The position numbers and the translations under genes are program-made. The notes under the pieces are model-generated. The model searched no databases. It was given only the letters and a program-made list of their open reading frames with translations, and had not been told where the DNA came from. Shown here piece by piece: positions 16,431 to 25,155 of a stretch of DNA of 64,000 nt (positions within the stretch are counted from its first letter, which is position 1; every line of letters begins with the position of its first letter). This stretch comes from G965267185 sp965267185 (lineage in GTDB: Bacteria > Pseudomonadota > Alphaproteobacteria > UBA6615), in contig OZ253937.1 of the NCBI GenBank assembly GCA_965267185.1, positions 1,550,001 through 1,614,000 of the forward strand. The letters are read 5' to 3'.

Positions 16431-18122
16431 ATGGACGAGATCTCCCCAACGGCGTCGCCGCTGACCACCAGCGACGCGCTGAATCTATGCCGCGCGGCCC
16501 TGCCCGCCGCGCAAACCCATCTTGAGGCGCTCAACATCGCGGCGGCATCGCTCGCCGCCCCTGGCGGACCGGTCGAATCCGACCGCCTGACGACCCATCA
16601 ATACGCCATTCACGGCTATGCCTGGATGGCGACCTACGTCACGGCGCTGACGCAACTGCTCGGCTGGGCTGAGCGGCTCCAGGAGCGCAACGCCCTCGGC
16701 GATCTCGAAACCCTGATCCTGCAATGCGGATTCGGCGCTTATCTCAAGCAGTTGCGCCATGGTATCGCCATGAGCCAGGACGAGTATGCCCGTCCCGGTG
16801 ACCTCGGGCTGGAGGACGCAACAGCTCTCGACACGCCCGAGGTGCGCCAACTGATGGCGCGCGGCGACACCATCGCGGTACGTCAGCAGATCGCTCACAT
16901 TCTGGCCGACCGGCGCGGGACCGGTGACTTTGGCAATTTGGGGCTCGACGAGACCCATTCCCTAATCCGCGATCAGTTCGCCCGATTCGCCGACGAGAAG
17001 GTGGCGCCGGCGGCACAGGCCTGGCACATCGAAGACGATCTGATCCCGCTCGATATCATCGCCGAGATGAGCGAACTCGGCGTGTTCGGGCTCACGGTGC
17101 CGGAAGAAGATGGCGGGCTCGGCTTGGACAAGACCGCCATGTGCGTCGTCACCGAGGAACTCTCGCGCGGCTATATCGGCGTCGGCTCGCTGGGCACACG
17201 CTCGGAGATCGCCGCCGAGCTCATCCGGGTCAACGGCACCGGCGAACAGAAGGAGCGCTATTTGGCGCGCATCGCCTCCGGTGAAATCCTGCCCACCGCC
17301 GTGTTCACCGAGCCCAATCACGGCTCCGACCTGGCGCGCATCCGCACCCGCGCCGACCGCAACGGCAGCGGCTACAAGGTGACCGGCAACAAGATCTGGA
17401 TTACCCACGGCGCGCGCTCCGACCTGATGACGCTGATGGCGCGCACCAACCCCGACGAGCCGGGCTATCGCGGCTTGAGCATGTTCCTCGCCGAGAAACC
17501 GCGCGGCACCGTTGACGACCCCTTCCCCGCGCCGGGGATGAGCGGCACCGAAATCCGCGTCCTCGGCTACCGGGGTATGAAGGAATACGAAATCGCCTTC
17601 GACGGCTTCGAGGTTCCCGACGACGCCCTGTTGGGCGGTGCTGAGGGCGACGGCTTCAAGCAGCTCATGTCGAGCTTCGAGACCGCGCGTATTCAGACCG
17701 CAGCACGCGCCGTCGGGGTCGCACAGAACGCGTTGGAGCTGGCACTCGGCTACGCCAGCGACCGCAACCAGTTCAACCGGCCGATCCGCGACTTCGCCCG
17801 GGTCGGCGGCAAGATCGGCTGGATGGCAGTGGAAACCATGATCGCCCGCCAACTCGCGTACTTTGCCGCCCGCCAGCGCGACGCCGGTCAGCGTTGCGAC
17901 ATCGAGGCCGGTATGGCCAAGCTGCTCGGCGCGCGGGTCGCCTGGTCGAACGCCGACAACGGCGTGCAGATCCATGGCGGCAACGGTTATGCCGAAGAGT
18001 TCGTGATGTCGCGGGTGCTGTGCGATGCGCGCATCCTCAACATCTTCGAAGGCGCGGCGGAAATTCAGGCCGGCATTATCGCCCGCGGTCTGCTTAGCCG
18101 CCCCAACCGGCCCGCTGCCTAA
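16431..18122 (+). CDS. mcd: Acyl-CoA dehydrogenase with N-terminal extension, probable (2S)-methylsuccinyl-CoA dehydrogenase
   Basis: The protein has 563 residues, about 170 more than a standard acyl-CoA dehydrogenase. The extension contains HQYAIHGYAWMATYVTAL and LLGWAERLQ, which I recognise from Rhodobacter-type Mcd of the ethylmalonyl-CoA pathway. The canonical FAD domain follows: LTVPEEDGGLGLDK, FTEPNHGSDLA, KVTGNKIWITHGARSD and VQIHGGNGYAEEF. Mcd oxidises methylsuccinyl-CoA to mesaconyl-C1-CoA, the substrate of Mct. That the mct-meh genes lie 700 bases upstream on the same strand supports the call. The electron acceptor would be ETF, not encoded here. Confidence 0.8.
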   Translation: MDEISPTASPLTTSDALNLCRAALPAAQTHLEALNIAAASLAAPGGPVESDRLTTHQYAIHGYAWMATYVTALTQLLGWAERLQERNALGDLETLILQCGFGAYLKQLRHGIAMSQDEYARPGDLGLEDATALDTPEVRQLMARGDTIAVRQQIAHILADRRGTGDFGNLGLDETHSLIRDQFARFADEKVAPAAQAWHIEDDLIPLDIIAEMSELGVFGLTVPEEDGGLGLDKTAMCVVTEELSRGYIGVGSLGTRSEIAAELIRVNGTGEQKERYLARIASGEILPTAVFTEPNHGSDLARIRTRADRNGSGYKVTGNKIWITHGARSDLMTLMARTNPDEPGYRGLSMFLAEKPRGTVDDPFPAPGMSGTEIRVLGYRGMKEYEIAFDGFEVPDDALLGGAEGDGFKQLMSSFETARIQTAARAVGVAQNALELALGYASDRNQFNRPIRDFARVGGKIGWMAVETMIARQLAYFAARQRDAGQRCDIEAGMAKLLGARVAWSNADNGVQIHGGNGYAEEFVMSRVLCDARILNIFEGAAEIQAGIIARGLLSRPNRPAA

Positions 18123-18131
18123 CGGCGTTCG

Positions 18132-18941
18132 ATGAGCACCGCGAACATTCTGGTGGCCGACACGGTGACTAAGCTCGGCTCCGAGGCCGCCGGCAACGTC
18201 GCCATCGCCGCGTCCCATGGCGGCGCCTATGCCGGCTACGAGGCGGCTCATGCCGGCGTGCGCGGTGTAATCCTGCATGACGCCGGGGTTGGGCTCGACA
18301 ATGCCGGTATCGGCTGTTTGGACTATCTGGAAGCGCTCGGCATCGCCGCCGCCACCATCGACTTCCGCTCCGCGATCATCGGCAATGGCCAAAGCATGGC
18401 GGATGACGGCGTCATCAGCTTCGTCAACAACACCGCCGCCAAGGCGGGCTGCGTGCCGGGGCAAGCGGCGATGGAATGTGCGCAAGCCATGACCGCCGCG
18501 CCCGAACAGGCCGGCGAGGTGCCGGTCTACGAAGAGGCCCGCTTCGTCATCCGCGAGGGCGATGGCAAACCGCTCGTGATCGGCTGCGATTCCGTGTCGC
18601 TGGTCCGCGCCGAAGACGAAGGAGTTATCACCATCACCGCCTCCCACGGCGAACTGTTGGCGGGCTCGCCCACCTGGGGCAACCGGCCCAAGGTGCGCGC
18701 CGCGGTGTTCAACGACGCGGGAGCGGATACGGCGACACGGCTCCCCGATCTGGATACCCGCGGCATTCCCGCGGCCACCGTGACGGCCGCCAGCGCACGC
18801 ATCGGCGATGCGCAATCCACCTACGACGACGGTATTATTTCCCATGTCAACGAAACGGCTGCGGCGCTCGGCGCCACACCTGGCATGACCTGCATCGCCT
18901 TCGTCGATTTGGTGCTCGCGAAGACGCCCAGCCAGCCTTGA
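18132..18941 (+). CDS. Unknown protein with internal tandem duplication
   Basis: The protein has 269 residues and no family I can name. It consists of two related halves. Residues 25-113 (ASHGGAYAGYEAAHAGVRGV, then LHDAGVGLDNAGI, SAIIGNGQSMADDGVISFVN) align with residues 170-256 (ASHGELLAG, FNDAGADTA, SARIGDAQSTYDDGIISHVN). Each half has an ASHG turn, an NDAG- or HDAG-type turn and a GI(A/P)AATV strand, which resembles an alpha/beta domain binding a small ligand. The gene starts 9 bases after mcd and is probably cotranscribed with it, so a role in the same pathway is plausible. Confidence 0.7.
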   Translation: MSTANILVADTVTKLGSEAAGNVAIAASHGGAYAGYEAAHAGVRGVILHDAGVGLDNAGIGCLDYLEALGIAAATIDFRSAIIGNGQSMADDGVISFVNNTAAKAGCVPGQAAMECAQAMTAAPEQAGEVPVYEEARFVIREGDGKPLVIGCDSVSLVRAEDEGVITITASHGELLAGSPTWGNRPKVRAAVFNDAGADTATRLPDLDTRGIPAATVTAASARIGDAQSTYDDGIISHVNETAAALGATPGMTCIAFVDLVLAKTPSQP

Positions 18942-19120
18942 ACCGGCAGAGGCTGCAACCCAAGAGATTCTAGGTCTTTATAAGTTACTGGAATTTAACC
19001 AATTTCTTGGACGATCTGAGCCTCATCGAGAGGCCGGACGACCTCTCCGCCGCGCAGCTCATCCCCGAGCCGGGCGCAAAACTCTTTTGTTCGACTTGCG
19101 GAAGCAACGGATCAGTAGGC

Positions 19121-20260
19121 ATGGACTACAGAATTCAACTCTTCAAAAGCTACGCCGAGCTCCCGGAAAAATACGCGCCGCTCCAGGCGCAAGCGGTTGA
19201 ACAGGGCTTTTTTCATAGCCAGCCCTGGTTTGAATTCATGCTGAAGTACTACTGGGATGACAGTGAGTTGTGTCTGTATGCCGTTGAGGATGCGGCAGGC
19301 CAGCCATTGTTACTTGCGCCCCTGCGGATGACCGTATCAGACGCGGCTGTGCCCCTAGCGAGAACGGTTGCTTCCATCGGCCATATGGAAAACTTCTCGG
19401 TCTTGTGTCTGCTTTTTGATCCTGCCCTTGGCGAGCAGCGCTACCCTGTGCTGACGACATTGTTCCGAGCCTTGAGACGCCAGAGTTCCCCCACAATCGA
19501 CGTGCTGCGTTTGTGGCCGGTTGAGACGGATTCGGAGTTGGATAGTTTTGTCGGGAAGGCGCTCGCCGACAGTGGATTCCTGGTGCAGCGCTACGCCAAC
19601 TCTTTTAACCGGTTTGAAGACACCACCGGTTTGAGCTTCGACGAATACTTCGCCAACCGCAGTTCCAATCATCGCTACAATGTCAGGCGCCGAGAACGCA
19701 ACCTGGCAAAGGCGGGAAACCTCGAGATTAATATCTACACCGGTGTTGAATCACCTGAAGAGATGCAACGCGGCCTTGACGACTACATCCTCGGCACCGC
19801 AGAGAGCTGGCAGTCCTCCGAATCCTTAGCGTCCCGCCACATGCTGATCCTGATAAGGCTGGCGGCACAGGAAGGTTGCATGCGGCTGGGCGTGCTGAAG
19901 CTGGACGGACGGCCAATTGCCGGGCAGTTTTGGCTGGTTTCCGGTGGCGTCGCACACTGCATGCGGCTGGCCTATCACGAGGATTACAAAAAACTCGCGC
20001 CCGGCGTCGTACTCACCAGCCATATGCTGGCGCATGTGCTCGACATGGATCGCGTCAGCAAAATCGATTTCGGGATCGGCGAAGAAGACTACAAAGAGAA
20101 GTGGATGAAGAACAGCCGATACTATTCCGGTTTCATGGCCCCCAACTCTCACACCCTGCGCGGGCTGTTATATGCGGCCAAACATATTGCCGGACGGCCG
20201 GTGAAACGTCTCTTGGTGCGTGTGGCGCGCTTGGTGCTGCGGCCGGTGCTGGCACGGTAG
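19121..20260 (+). CDS. FemAB / GNAT-like acyltransferase (BioF2-like or CelD-like)
   Basis: The protein has 379 residues. It has the FemAB/CelD-type double GNAT layout: an N-terminal part with QGFFHSQPWFEFML, and the C-terminal acetyl-transfer core with LGVLKLDGRPIAGQFWLVSGGVAHC, VLTSHMLAHVLD and IDFGIGEEDYKEKWM. Such proteins transfer acyl or aminoacyl groups in polysaccharide, lipid or peptidoglycan synthesis. The ATG at 19121 gives the conserved-looking start; an in-frame TTG at 19007 would add 38 residues with two cysteines and cannot be ruled out. It is a single gene, convergent with the E1-beta gene. Confidence 0.75.
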   Translation: MDYRIQLFKSYAELPEKYAPLQAQAVEQGFFHSQPWFEFMLKYYWDDSELCLYAVEDAAGQPLLLAPLRMTVSDAAVPLARTVASIGHMENFSVLCLLFDPALGEQRYPVLTTLFRALRRQSSPTIDVLRLWPVETDSELDSFVGKALADSGFLVQRYANSFNRFEDTTGLSFDEYFANRSSNHRYNVRRRERNLAKAGNLEINIYTGVESPEEMQRGLDDYILGTAESWQSSESLASRHMLILIRLAAQEGCMRLGVLKLDGRPIAGQFWLVSGGVAHCMRLAYHEDYKKLAPGVVLTSHMLAHVLDMDRVSKIDFGIGEEDYKEKWMKNSRYYSGFMAPNSHTLRGLLYAAKHIAGRPVKRLLVRVARLVLRPVLAR

Positions 20261-20277
20261 CAGAGCCGAACCCTGCG

Positions 20278-21252
20278 CTAGAAAAAGCTCCGGGCCTTTT
20301 CGACTACTTGCTCCGGCGAGATTTTATAGGCCTCTTCCAGCGGGATCGAGAACGGGATCGGGATACGCGCCCCGCCCATTCGCTTGACCGGCCCCTTCAA
20401 CCGATCGAACAGATGCTCTGTCACCTCAGCAGAAATCTCGCCGCCGAAGCCGCCGATCTGCACCGCTTCGTGGACCACCAGCAGCCGGCCGGTCTTTTGC
20501 ACCGAATGGAAGACGGCCTCGCGGTCCCACGGCCACAGGGTGCGCAGATCGATGACCTCGGCGGAGATGCCCATACCGCGTAGCGTCGCGGCGGCGGTCT
20601 CCGCGACACCCACCATCGCCGCCCAAGTGACGATGGTGAGATCGTCGCCTTTGCACACGGTTCGCGCGACACCGAGCGGCGCCGGTTCCAAATCGTTTTC
20701 GTCGACCTCGCCGGTCATGCCCCACAGACCCTTGTGTTCCATATAGACCACCGGGTCGTCGCACCGGATCGCGGCTTTCAGCAATGCGCGGTTATCGGCT
20801 GGGGTCGCGGGCGTGACGACGACGAGCCCGGGCACATGGGTGTACCAAGCCTCGGGCGATTGCGAGTGTTGCGCGGCGATGCCGCCGCGGATGCCGATGG
20901 GCATGCGCGCCACCATGGGGACCCGCGCCTGGCCGCCGAACATATAGCGCGCCTTGGCCGCCTGATTGACCAACTCGTCGACGGCGCACATAGCAAAATC
21001 GGAGAACCGCAGCTCGGCGATCGTCCGCGTACCCGCCAGCGCACCGCCGATGGCGGCACCCATAATCGTGGACTCCGAAATCGGCGTGTCGACAATCCGG
21101 TCATCGCCGAACTGGGCTTGCAAATCACTGTACTGGCCCGCCATTCCACCTTCGAAGCCGAGATCTTCGCCGAGCGCCCACACCGTGGGGTCGCGCTCCA
21201 TTTCTTCTTTCAAGCCGAGGCGGGCGGCTTCCGCATAGGTCATCTCGGTCAT
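20278..21252 (-). CDS. Thiamine-diphosphate dehydrogenase E1 component, beta subunit (pair 1)
   Basis: The protein has 324 residues and a transketolase central domain followed by a C-terminal domain. Landmarks are ALGEDLGFEGG, DTPISESTIMGAAIGGALAGTR, VARMPIGIRGGIAAQHSQS and VIDLRTLWPWDREAV. It matches E1-beta of pyruvate, acetoin or branched-chain oxoacid dehydrogenases. The ATG at 21252 overlaps the stop of E1-alpha by four bases (ATGA), so the subunits are translationally coupled. No E2 or E3 gene is present in the window. Confidence 0.9.
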   Translation of the reverse strand: MTEMTYAEAARLGLKEEMERDPTVWALGEDLGFEGGMAGQYSDLQAQFGDDRIVDTPISESTIMGAAIGGALAGTRTIAELRFSDFAMCAVDELVNQAAKARYMFGGQARVPMVARMPIGIRGGIAAQHSQSPEAWYTHVPGLVVVTPATPADNRALLKAAIRCDDPVVYMEHKGLWGMTGEVDENDLEPAPLGVARTVCKGDDLTIVTWAAMVGVAETAAATLRGMGISAEVIDLRTLWPWDREAVFHSVQKTGRLLVVHEAVQIGGFGGEISAEVTEHLFDRLKGPVKRMGGARIPIPFSIPLEEAYKISPEQVVEKARSFF

Positions 21253-22247
21253 CGGACCGCTCCCATCTCCGGGGCGCCGACATCCTGCACATCGGTGAAA
21301 GCGGCCTTGATATCCGGCCACGGCGCGTTATGGGCATCGTCAACATATTGCGCGATGCGTTGTTCGGCCTCTTGCTTCGCTTCGGCGATTTCCGCTTCCG
21401 AGATGCCCTGCTCGAGCAGCCAGGCTTCGGTGCGCCGCATGGGCTCGCGCTCTAGCGCGGCCTCGACTTCGCCGGGCGCACGGTATTCCGCTTTGTCGTG
21501 TGCGAAATGGCCGCGCAGCCGGTAGGTCATCGCCTGCATCAGCCGCGGCCCGCCGCCGTTGCGGATTTCGCCGACCAGCCGAGCCGCCGTTTGATCGACC
21601 AGCAGCAAGTCGTTGCCATCAATAGTAACCGCCGGAATACCGAAACTCTCCGCGCGGGCTGCGATGCCGTCGCCGGCAGTCACCGATTTGGTCGTCGTGG
21701 TCGCCGCGATCTGGTTGTTCTCGCAGACGAACAACACCGGCAGCTCGTAGACCTTGGCCCAGTTGAGGGCTTCCATAAACGGGCCGCGGTTGATTCCGCC
21801 GTCGCCGATGAAATTCACCACGATCTTGTCTTGTTTGAGCAGCTTGATGGCTTGCGCCGCCCCGACCGAAATGGTGCAGCCGTCGGCGATCACTCCGTTC
21901 GCGCCGAGCATGCCAACCGAGAAATCGGCGATATGCATCGAGCCGCCCTTGCCCCCGCTGGTGCCGCCGACCTTGCCGAACAGCTCCAGCATCATCGCCC
22001 GCGGATCGGCCCCCTTGGCAATCGAGTGGCCATGGCCGCGATGGTTGCTGGTCAGCAGGTCGTCGTCGCGCAAGTTGGCGCAAATCCCCACGGCGATCGA
22101 TTCTTCGCCGATATACTGGTGGACCGAGCCTCGCACGTTACCGGCGAAGAAGTTCTCGCCCGCCGCCTCTTCGAAAGCCCGGATCAGCAGCATTTTGCGG
22201 AACATGCCGAAAATTCGCGCCGGTTCGTTCGCCTGGTCTTGTGCCAC
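21249..22247 (-). CDS. Thiamine-diphosphate dehydrogenase E1 component, alpha subunit (pair 1)
   Basis: The protein has 332 residues. The thiamine-diphosphate motif runs from GDGGINRGPF to the ENNQ segment, and SNHRGHGHSIAKGAD and GKGGSMHIAD are the usual E1-alpha loops. The start is a GTG at 22247, 6 bases or so behind GGGGGAG. The length and the short N-terminus resemble acetoin-dehydrogenase-type E1-alpha more than the longer eukaryotic-type pyruvate dehydrogenase, but the substrate is unproven. It is divergent from the acetolactate-synthase-like gene, 135 bases away. Confidence 0.9.
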   Translation of the reverse strand: MAQDQANEPARIFGMFRKMLLIRAFEEAAGENFFAGNVRGSVHQYIGEESIAVGICANLRDDDLLTSNHRGHGHSIAKGADPRAMMLELFGKVGGTSGGKGGSMHIADFSVGMLGANGVIADGCTISVGAAQAIKLLKQDKIVVNFIGDGGINRGPFMEALNWAKVYELPVLFVCENNQIAATTTTKSVTAGDGIAARAESFGIPAVTIDGNDLLLVDQTAARLVGEIRNGGGPRLMQAMTYRLRGHFAHDKAEYRAPGEVEAALEREPMRRTEAWLLEQGISEAEIAEAKQEAEQRIAQYVDDAHNAPWPDIKAAFTDVQDVGAPEMGAVR

Positions 22248-22382
22248 GCTGTCTCCCCCTTAGTTTATGGGCAGGCTGGTCCCATTGGGCCGCCGCAATT
22301 TGATGGTAGTATCACCTCGCCCACCTGCGGGGTAAAGAACAGGCCGAAATCATAACGGCCGTAACGAAGGGATCGGGGAGAG

Positions 22383-24122
22383 ATGAGCGACAGCAATGTC
22401 CGCCTAGAGCTATCCGGCGGCGAAGCCATCGCCGAGATGTTCAAGCGCCACAAGGTCGGGCCGATGTTCGGCATGGCCGGTTTTCAGCTACTGCCGTTCT
22501 ACGATGCGGTACGCGGTCTCGAACTGGCGCATACATTGATCAACGATGAACGCAGCGGCGCCTTCATGGCCGACGCCTGGTCGCGCGTCACCGGGCGGCC
22601 CGGCGTCTGCGACGCCACGCTCGGGCCGGGCGCCACCAATCTGCTGACGGCGCTCACCGAATCCCTTAATGCCGGCATCCCGATCATTGCCATGATCGGC
22701 GACACCAACCGCACCTATGCCTGGAAGAACATGACTCAGGAGACTCGCCAGGTCGAAATGCTGCGCCCGGCGGTGAAAGAAGTGATCCGCGTCGAAGTCG
22801 GCGAACGCATCCCGGAGCATGTTCGCTACGCCTATACGGTGGCGACGTCGGGGCGCCCCGGTCCCGTGCTGCTCGACGTGCCGGAAGACATCTGTCACGG
22901 CGTGTTCGAGTTCGACGAGGACGAACTCTACGTTCACGAAGCGACGACGACAGCGCCCGCCGTGCGCACCCGCCCGGCGGCAGCGGATATCGAGCGCGCC
23001 GCGGCGATGCTCGCCGACGCTAAGCGGCCGATTATCCTCGCCGGCGGCGGCATTCATATCTCGCGTGCTTATGAGCCGCTCGCGGCGCTCGCCGAAGAAC
23101 AATCGATCCCGGTCGCCCACACGCTGTCGGGCAAAGGCAGCATCGCTTGCACCCACGAGCTGTCGCTCGGCCTGTTCGGCCGCTACGACCGCACCGCCAA
23201 CGCCGCTATCGACGCCAGCGATTGCATCCTGGTGGTCGGCTGCAAGCTCGGCGAAATCGCCACCAAACGCTACACCATTCCCCGGCCCAGCATTCCGATC
23301 ATCCATTTGGATATCCTGCCCGAGGAAATCGGCCGCTGGGCCCATACCGACTTGCCCCTGTGGGGCGACGCAAGCGAGGGTCTCGCCGATCTGCGCGACG
23401 CGCTGGCGGACAACGGCGGAGCGGCCCGCGACGCCCGCGCCGACTACATCGCCGAGCTTGCCACCGGCAAGGCCAAGTGGCGCGAGGAGGTCGACGCGCG
23501 CCTCACCTCGAAGGAGGAGCCGGTGAACATGGCGCGCATGTGCCATGAGCTCAACAATGTGCTCCCCGCCGACGCCATCCTGGTCGGCGACGGTGGCTTC
23601 GCCGCTCACTGGACCGGGCTGCTGTACGATACCAAGCAGGCAGGCCGCGGCTACATCGTCGACCGGGGTATGGCCTCGATCGGCTACGGCGTGGCCGGCG
23701 GCATCGGCGCGCAACTGGCCGCGCCCGACCGGCCGGTATTCTCGCTCACCGGCGATGGCGGCCTGAATATGACCTTGGGCGATTTGGAAACCGCCGCACG
23801 GCTCGAAGTACCGATCACGGTGATCGTGGTGAATAACGCCGCCTCGGGTTACATCAAGGCGCTGCAGCACGCCATGTTCGAAGGCCGCTATCAATCTGCC
23901 GATCTATCCGACCTCAACTACGCCAATGTCGCGGAGACTTTGGGCTGCCAAGGGATCCGCGTGACCGATCCCGACCGGTTGGCCGATGCGTTTCGCCAAG
24001 CGCTCGATGAACGCTCGCGGCCGACCCTGATCGACGTGGTGGTGACGCGCGACGCCGGCCAAATGCTGCCGGGGGTCGATAGCCGCTCGGCGCCGATCAA
24101 GAAGGGCGACCGCATCGCCTAG
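22383..24122 (+). CDS. Acetolactate-synthase-like thiamine-diphosphate enzyme
   Basis: The protein has 579 residues with three domains: an N-terminal pyrimidine-binding domain with the activating Glu in NDERSGAFMADAW (near residue 56), a central domain (residues 190-340), and a C-terminal domain with GDGGLNMTLGDLETAARL and VNNAASGY near residue 460. This is the ALS, POX, oxalyl-CoA decarboxylase and sulfoacetaldehyde acetyltransferase family. The true reaction cannot be told; a biosynthetic ALS is unlikely because no small subunit follows. It is flanked by two E1 pairs, so it may act on the same 2-oxoacid. Confidence 0.85.
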   Translation: MSDSNVRLELSGGEAIAEMFKRHKVGPMFGMAGFQLLPFYDAVRGLELAHTLINDERSGAFMADAWSRVTGRPGVCDATLGPGATNLLTALTESLNAGIPIIAMIGDTNRTYAWKNMTQETRQVEMLRPAVKEVIRVEVGERIPEHVRYAYTVATSGRPGPVLLDVPEDICHGVFEFDEDELYVHEATTTAPAVRTRPAAADIERAAAMLADAKRPIILAGGGIHISRAYEPLAALAEEQSIPVAHTLSGKGSIACTHELSLGLFGRYDRTANAAIDASDCILVVGCKLGEIATKRYTIPRPSIPIIHLDILPEEIGRWAHTDLPLWGDASEGLADLRDALADNGGAARDARADYIAELATGKAKWREEVDARLTSKEEPVNMARMCHELNNVLPADAILVGDGGFAAHWTGLLYDTKQAGRGYIVDRGMASIGYGVAGGIGAQLAAPDRPVFSLTGDGGLNMTLGDLETAARLEVPITVIVVNNAASGYIKALQHAMFEGRYQSADLSDLNYANVAETLGCQGIRVTDPDRLADAFRQALDERSRPTLIDVVVTRDAGQMLPGVDSRSAPIKKGDRIA

Positions 24123-24153
24123 TAGCAACAATAAGAATAACGACGGGGAAACC

Positions 24154-25155
24154 ATGGCCACGGAAACAATTGCAAATAAGCCGGCGCGCATCTTCGAGCT
24201 CTTTAAGACGATGGCGGTTATCCGCGCCTTCGAGGAAATTGCCGAACAGGCCTTCGACGACGGCTTGGTCCCCGGCTCGATTCACCAGTATATCGGCGAG
24301 GAAGCCATCGGCACCGCCGTATGCGCCAATCTGCGCCGCAGCGACTACATCCTGTCGAACCATCGCGGCCACGGCCACGCCATCGCCAAGGGCGCCGACC
24401 CCGAGGCGATGATGAAGGAGCTGCTCGGCAAGGTCGGCGGCACCAGCGGCGCCAAGGGCGGCTCCATGCATATCGCCGATTTTTCGGTGGGCATGCTGGG
24501 CGCCAACGGCGTGCTGGCCGACGGTCTTACCATGGGGGTCGGCGCGGCGCAGGCGCTGGTGCTGCGCGGCGAAGATGCCATCGTCACCGTGTTCGTCGGC
24601 GACGGCACGACCAACCGCGGACCGTTCTACGAGGCGCTCAACTGGGCGATGATCTACGAACTGCCGATCCTGTTCGTCTGCGAAAACAATACCTACGCCT
24701 CGTCGACGGCAACCCGCGCTGTCACTGCTGGTCCCGGGCCGGTGGCGCGGGCCGAAGCGTTCGGCATGCCGGCCTTCGATGTCGACGGGAACGACGTGCT
24801 AGCGGTCGACGAGTTGGCCGCCGATTTGATCGGCCGGGTGCGCAACGGCGGCGGCCCCCATTTCCTCCACGCCCGTACCTATCGCATCAAGGGCCACATC
24901 TCGCGGGACAAGATGCTCTACCGGCCAGAGGGCGAGACCGAAAGCAATTGGCAAAACGAGCCCATCGGCCGCTGCGCCGCTTGGCTGGTGGAAAACGGCA
25001 TCGACCAGGACGAGATCGATGCCGCCACCGAAACAGCGTATGCGCAGATCAACGCTGCGCTTGAGGCCGCCAAGGCGGCCCCGCTTCCCGACGGCAAGCT
25101 CGCTTATGCCGATGTGCAGGATTTGGGCACCGAGTATCTGGGAGAGCACTCATGA
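24154..25155 (+). CDS. Thiamine-diphosphate dehydrogenase E1 component, alpha subunit (pair 2)
   Basis: The protein has 333 residues. It is a clear paralogue of the E1-alpha at 21249: the two share QYIGEE, SNHRGHGHAIAKGADP, GKVGGTSGAKGGSMHIADFS, VGMLGANGV and GDGTTNRGPFYEALNWA. The TPP motif is complete. A CGACGGGGAAACC stretch precedes the ATG. It lies 31 bases after the ALS-like gene and overlaps its E1-beta partner by four bases (ATGA). Confidence 0.9.
   Translation: MATETIANKPARIFELFKTMAVIRAFEEIAEQAFDDGLVPGSIHQYIGEEAIGTAVCANLRRSDYILSNHRGHGHAIAKGADPEAMMKELLGKVGGTSGAKGGSMHIADFSVGMLGANGVLADGLTMGVGAAQALVLRGEDAIVTVFVGDGTTNRGPFYEALNWAMIYELPILFVCENNTYASSTATRAVTAGPGPVARAEAFGMPAFDVDGNDVLAVDELAADLIGRVRNGGGPHFLHARTYRIKGHISRDKMLYRPEGETESNWQNEPIGRCAAWLVENGIDQDEIDAATETAYAQINAALEAAKAAPLPDGKLAYADVQDLGTEYLGEHS

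Noticed and set aside
16962..18845. 627-codon minus-strand frame spanning mcd and the next gene
   Set aside because: It runs antisense across two well-supported plus-strand genes and their gap, has no family motif, and is typical of GC-rich shadows.
22488..23894. Long minus-strand frame of 468 codons inside the ALS-like gene
   Set aside because: The plus-strand ALS-like protein has complete TPP motifs; the minus frame is a GC-rich shadow with no recognisable domain.
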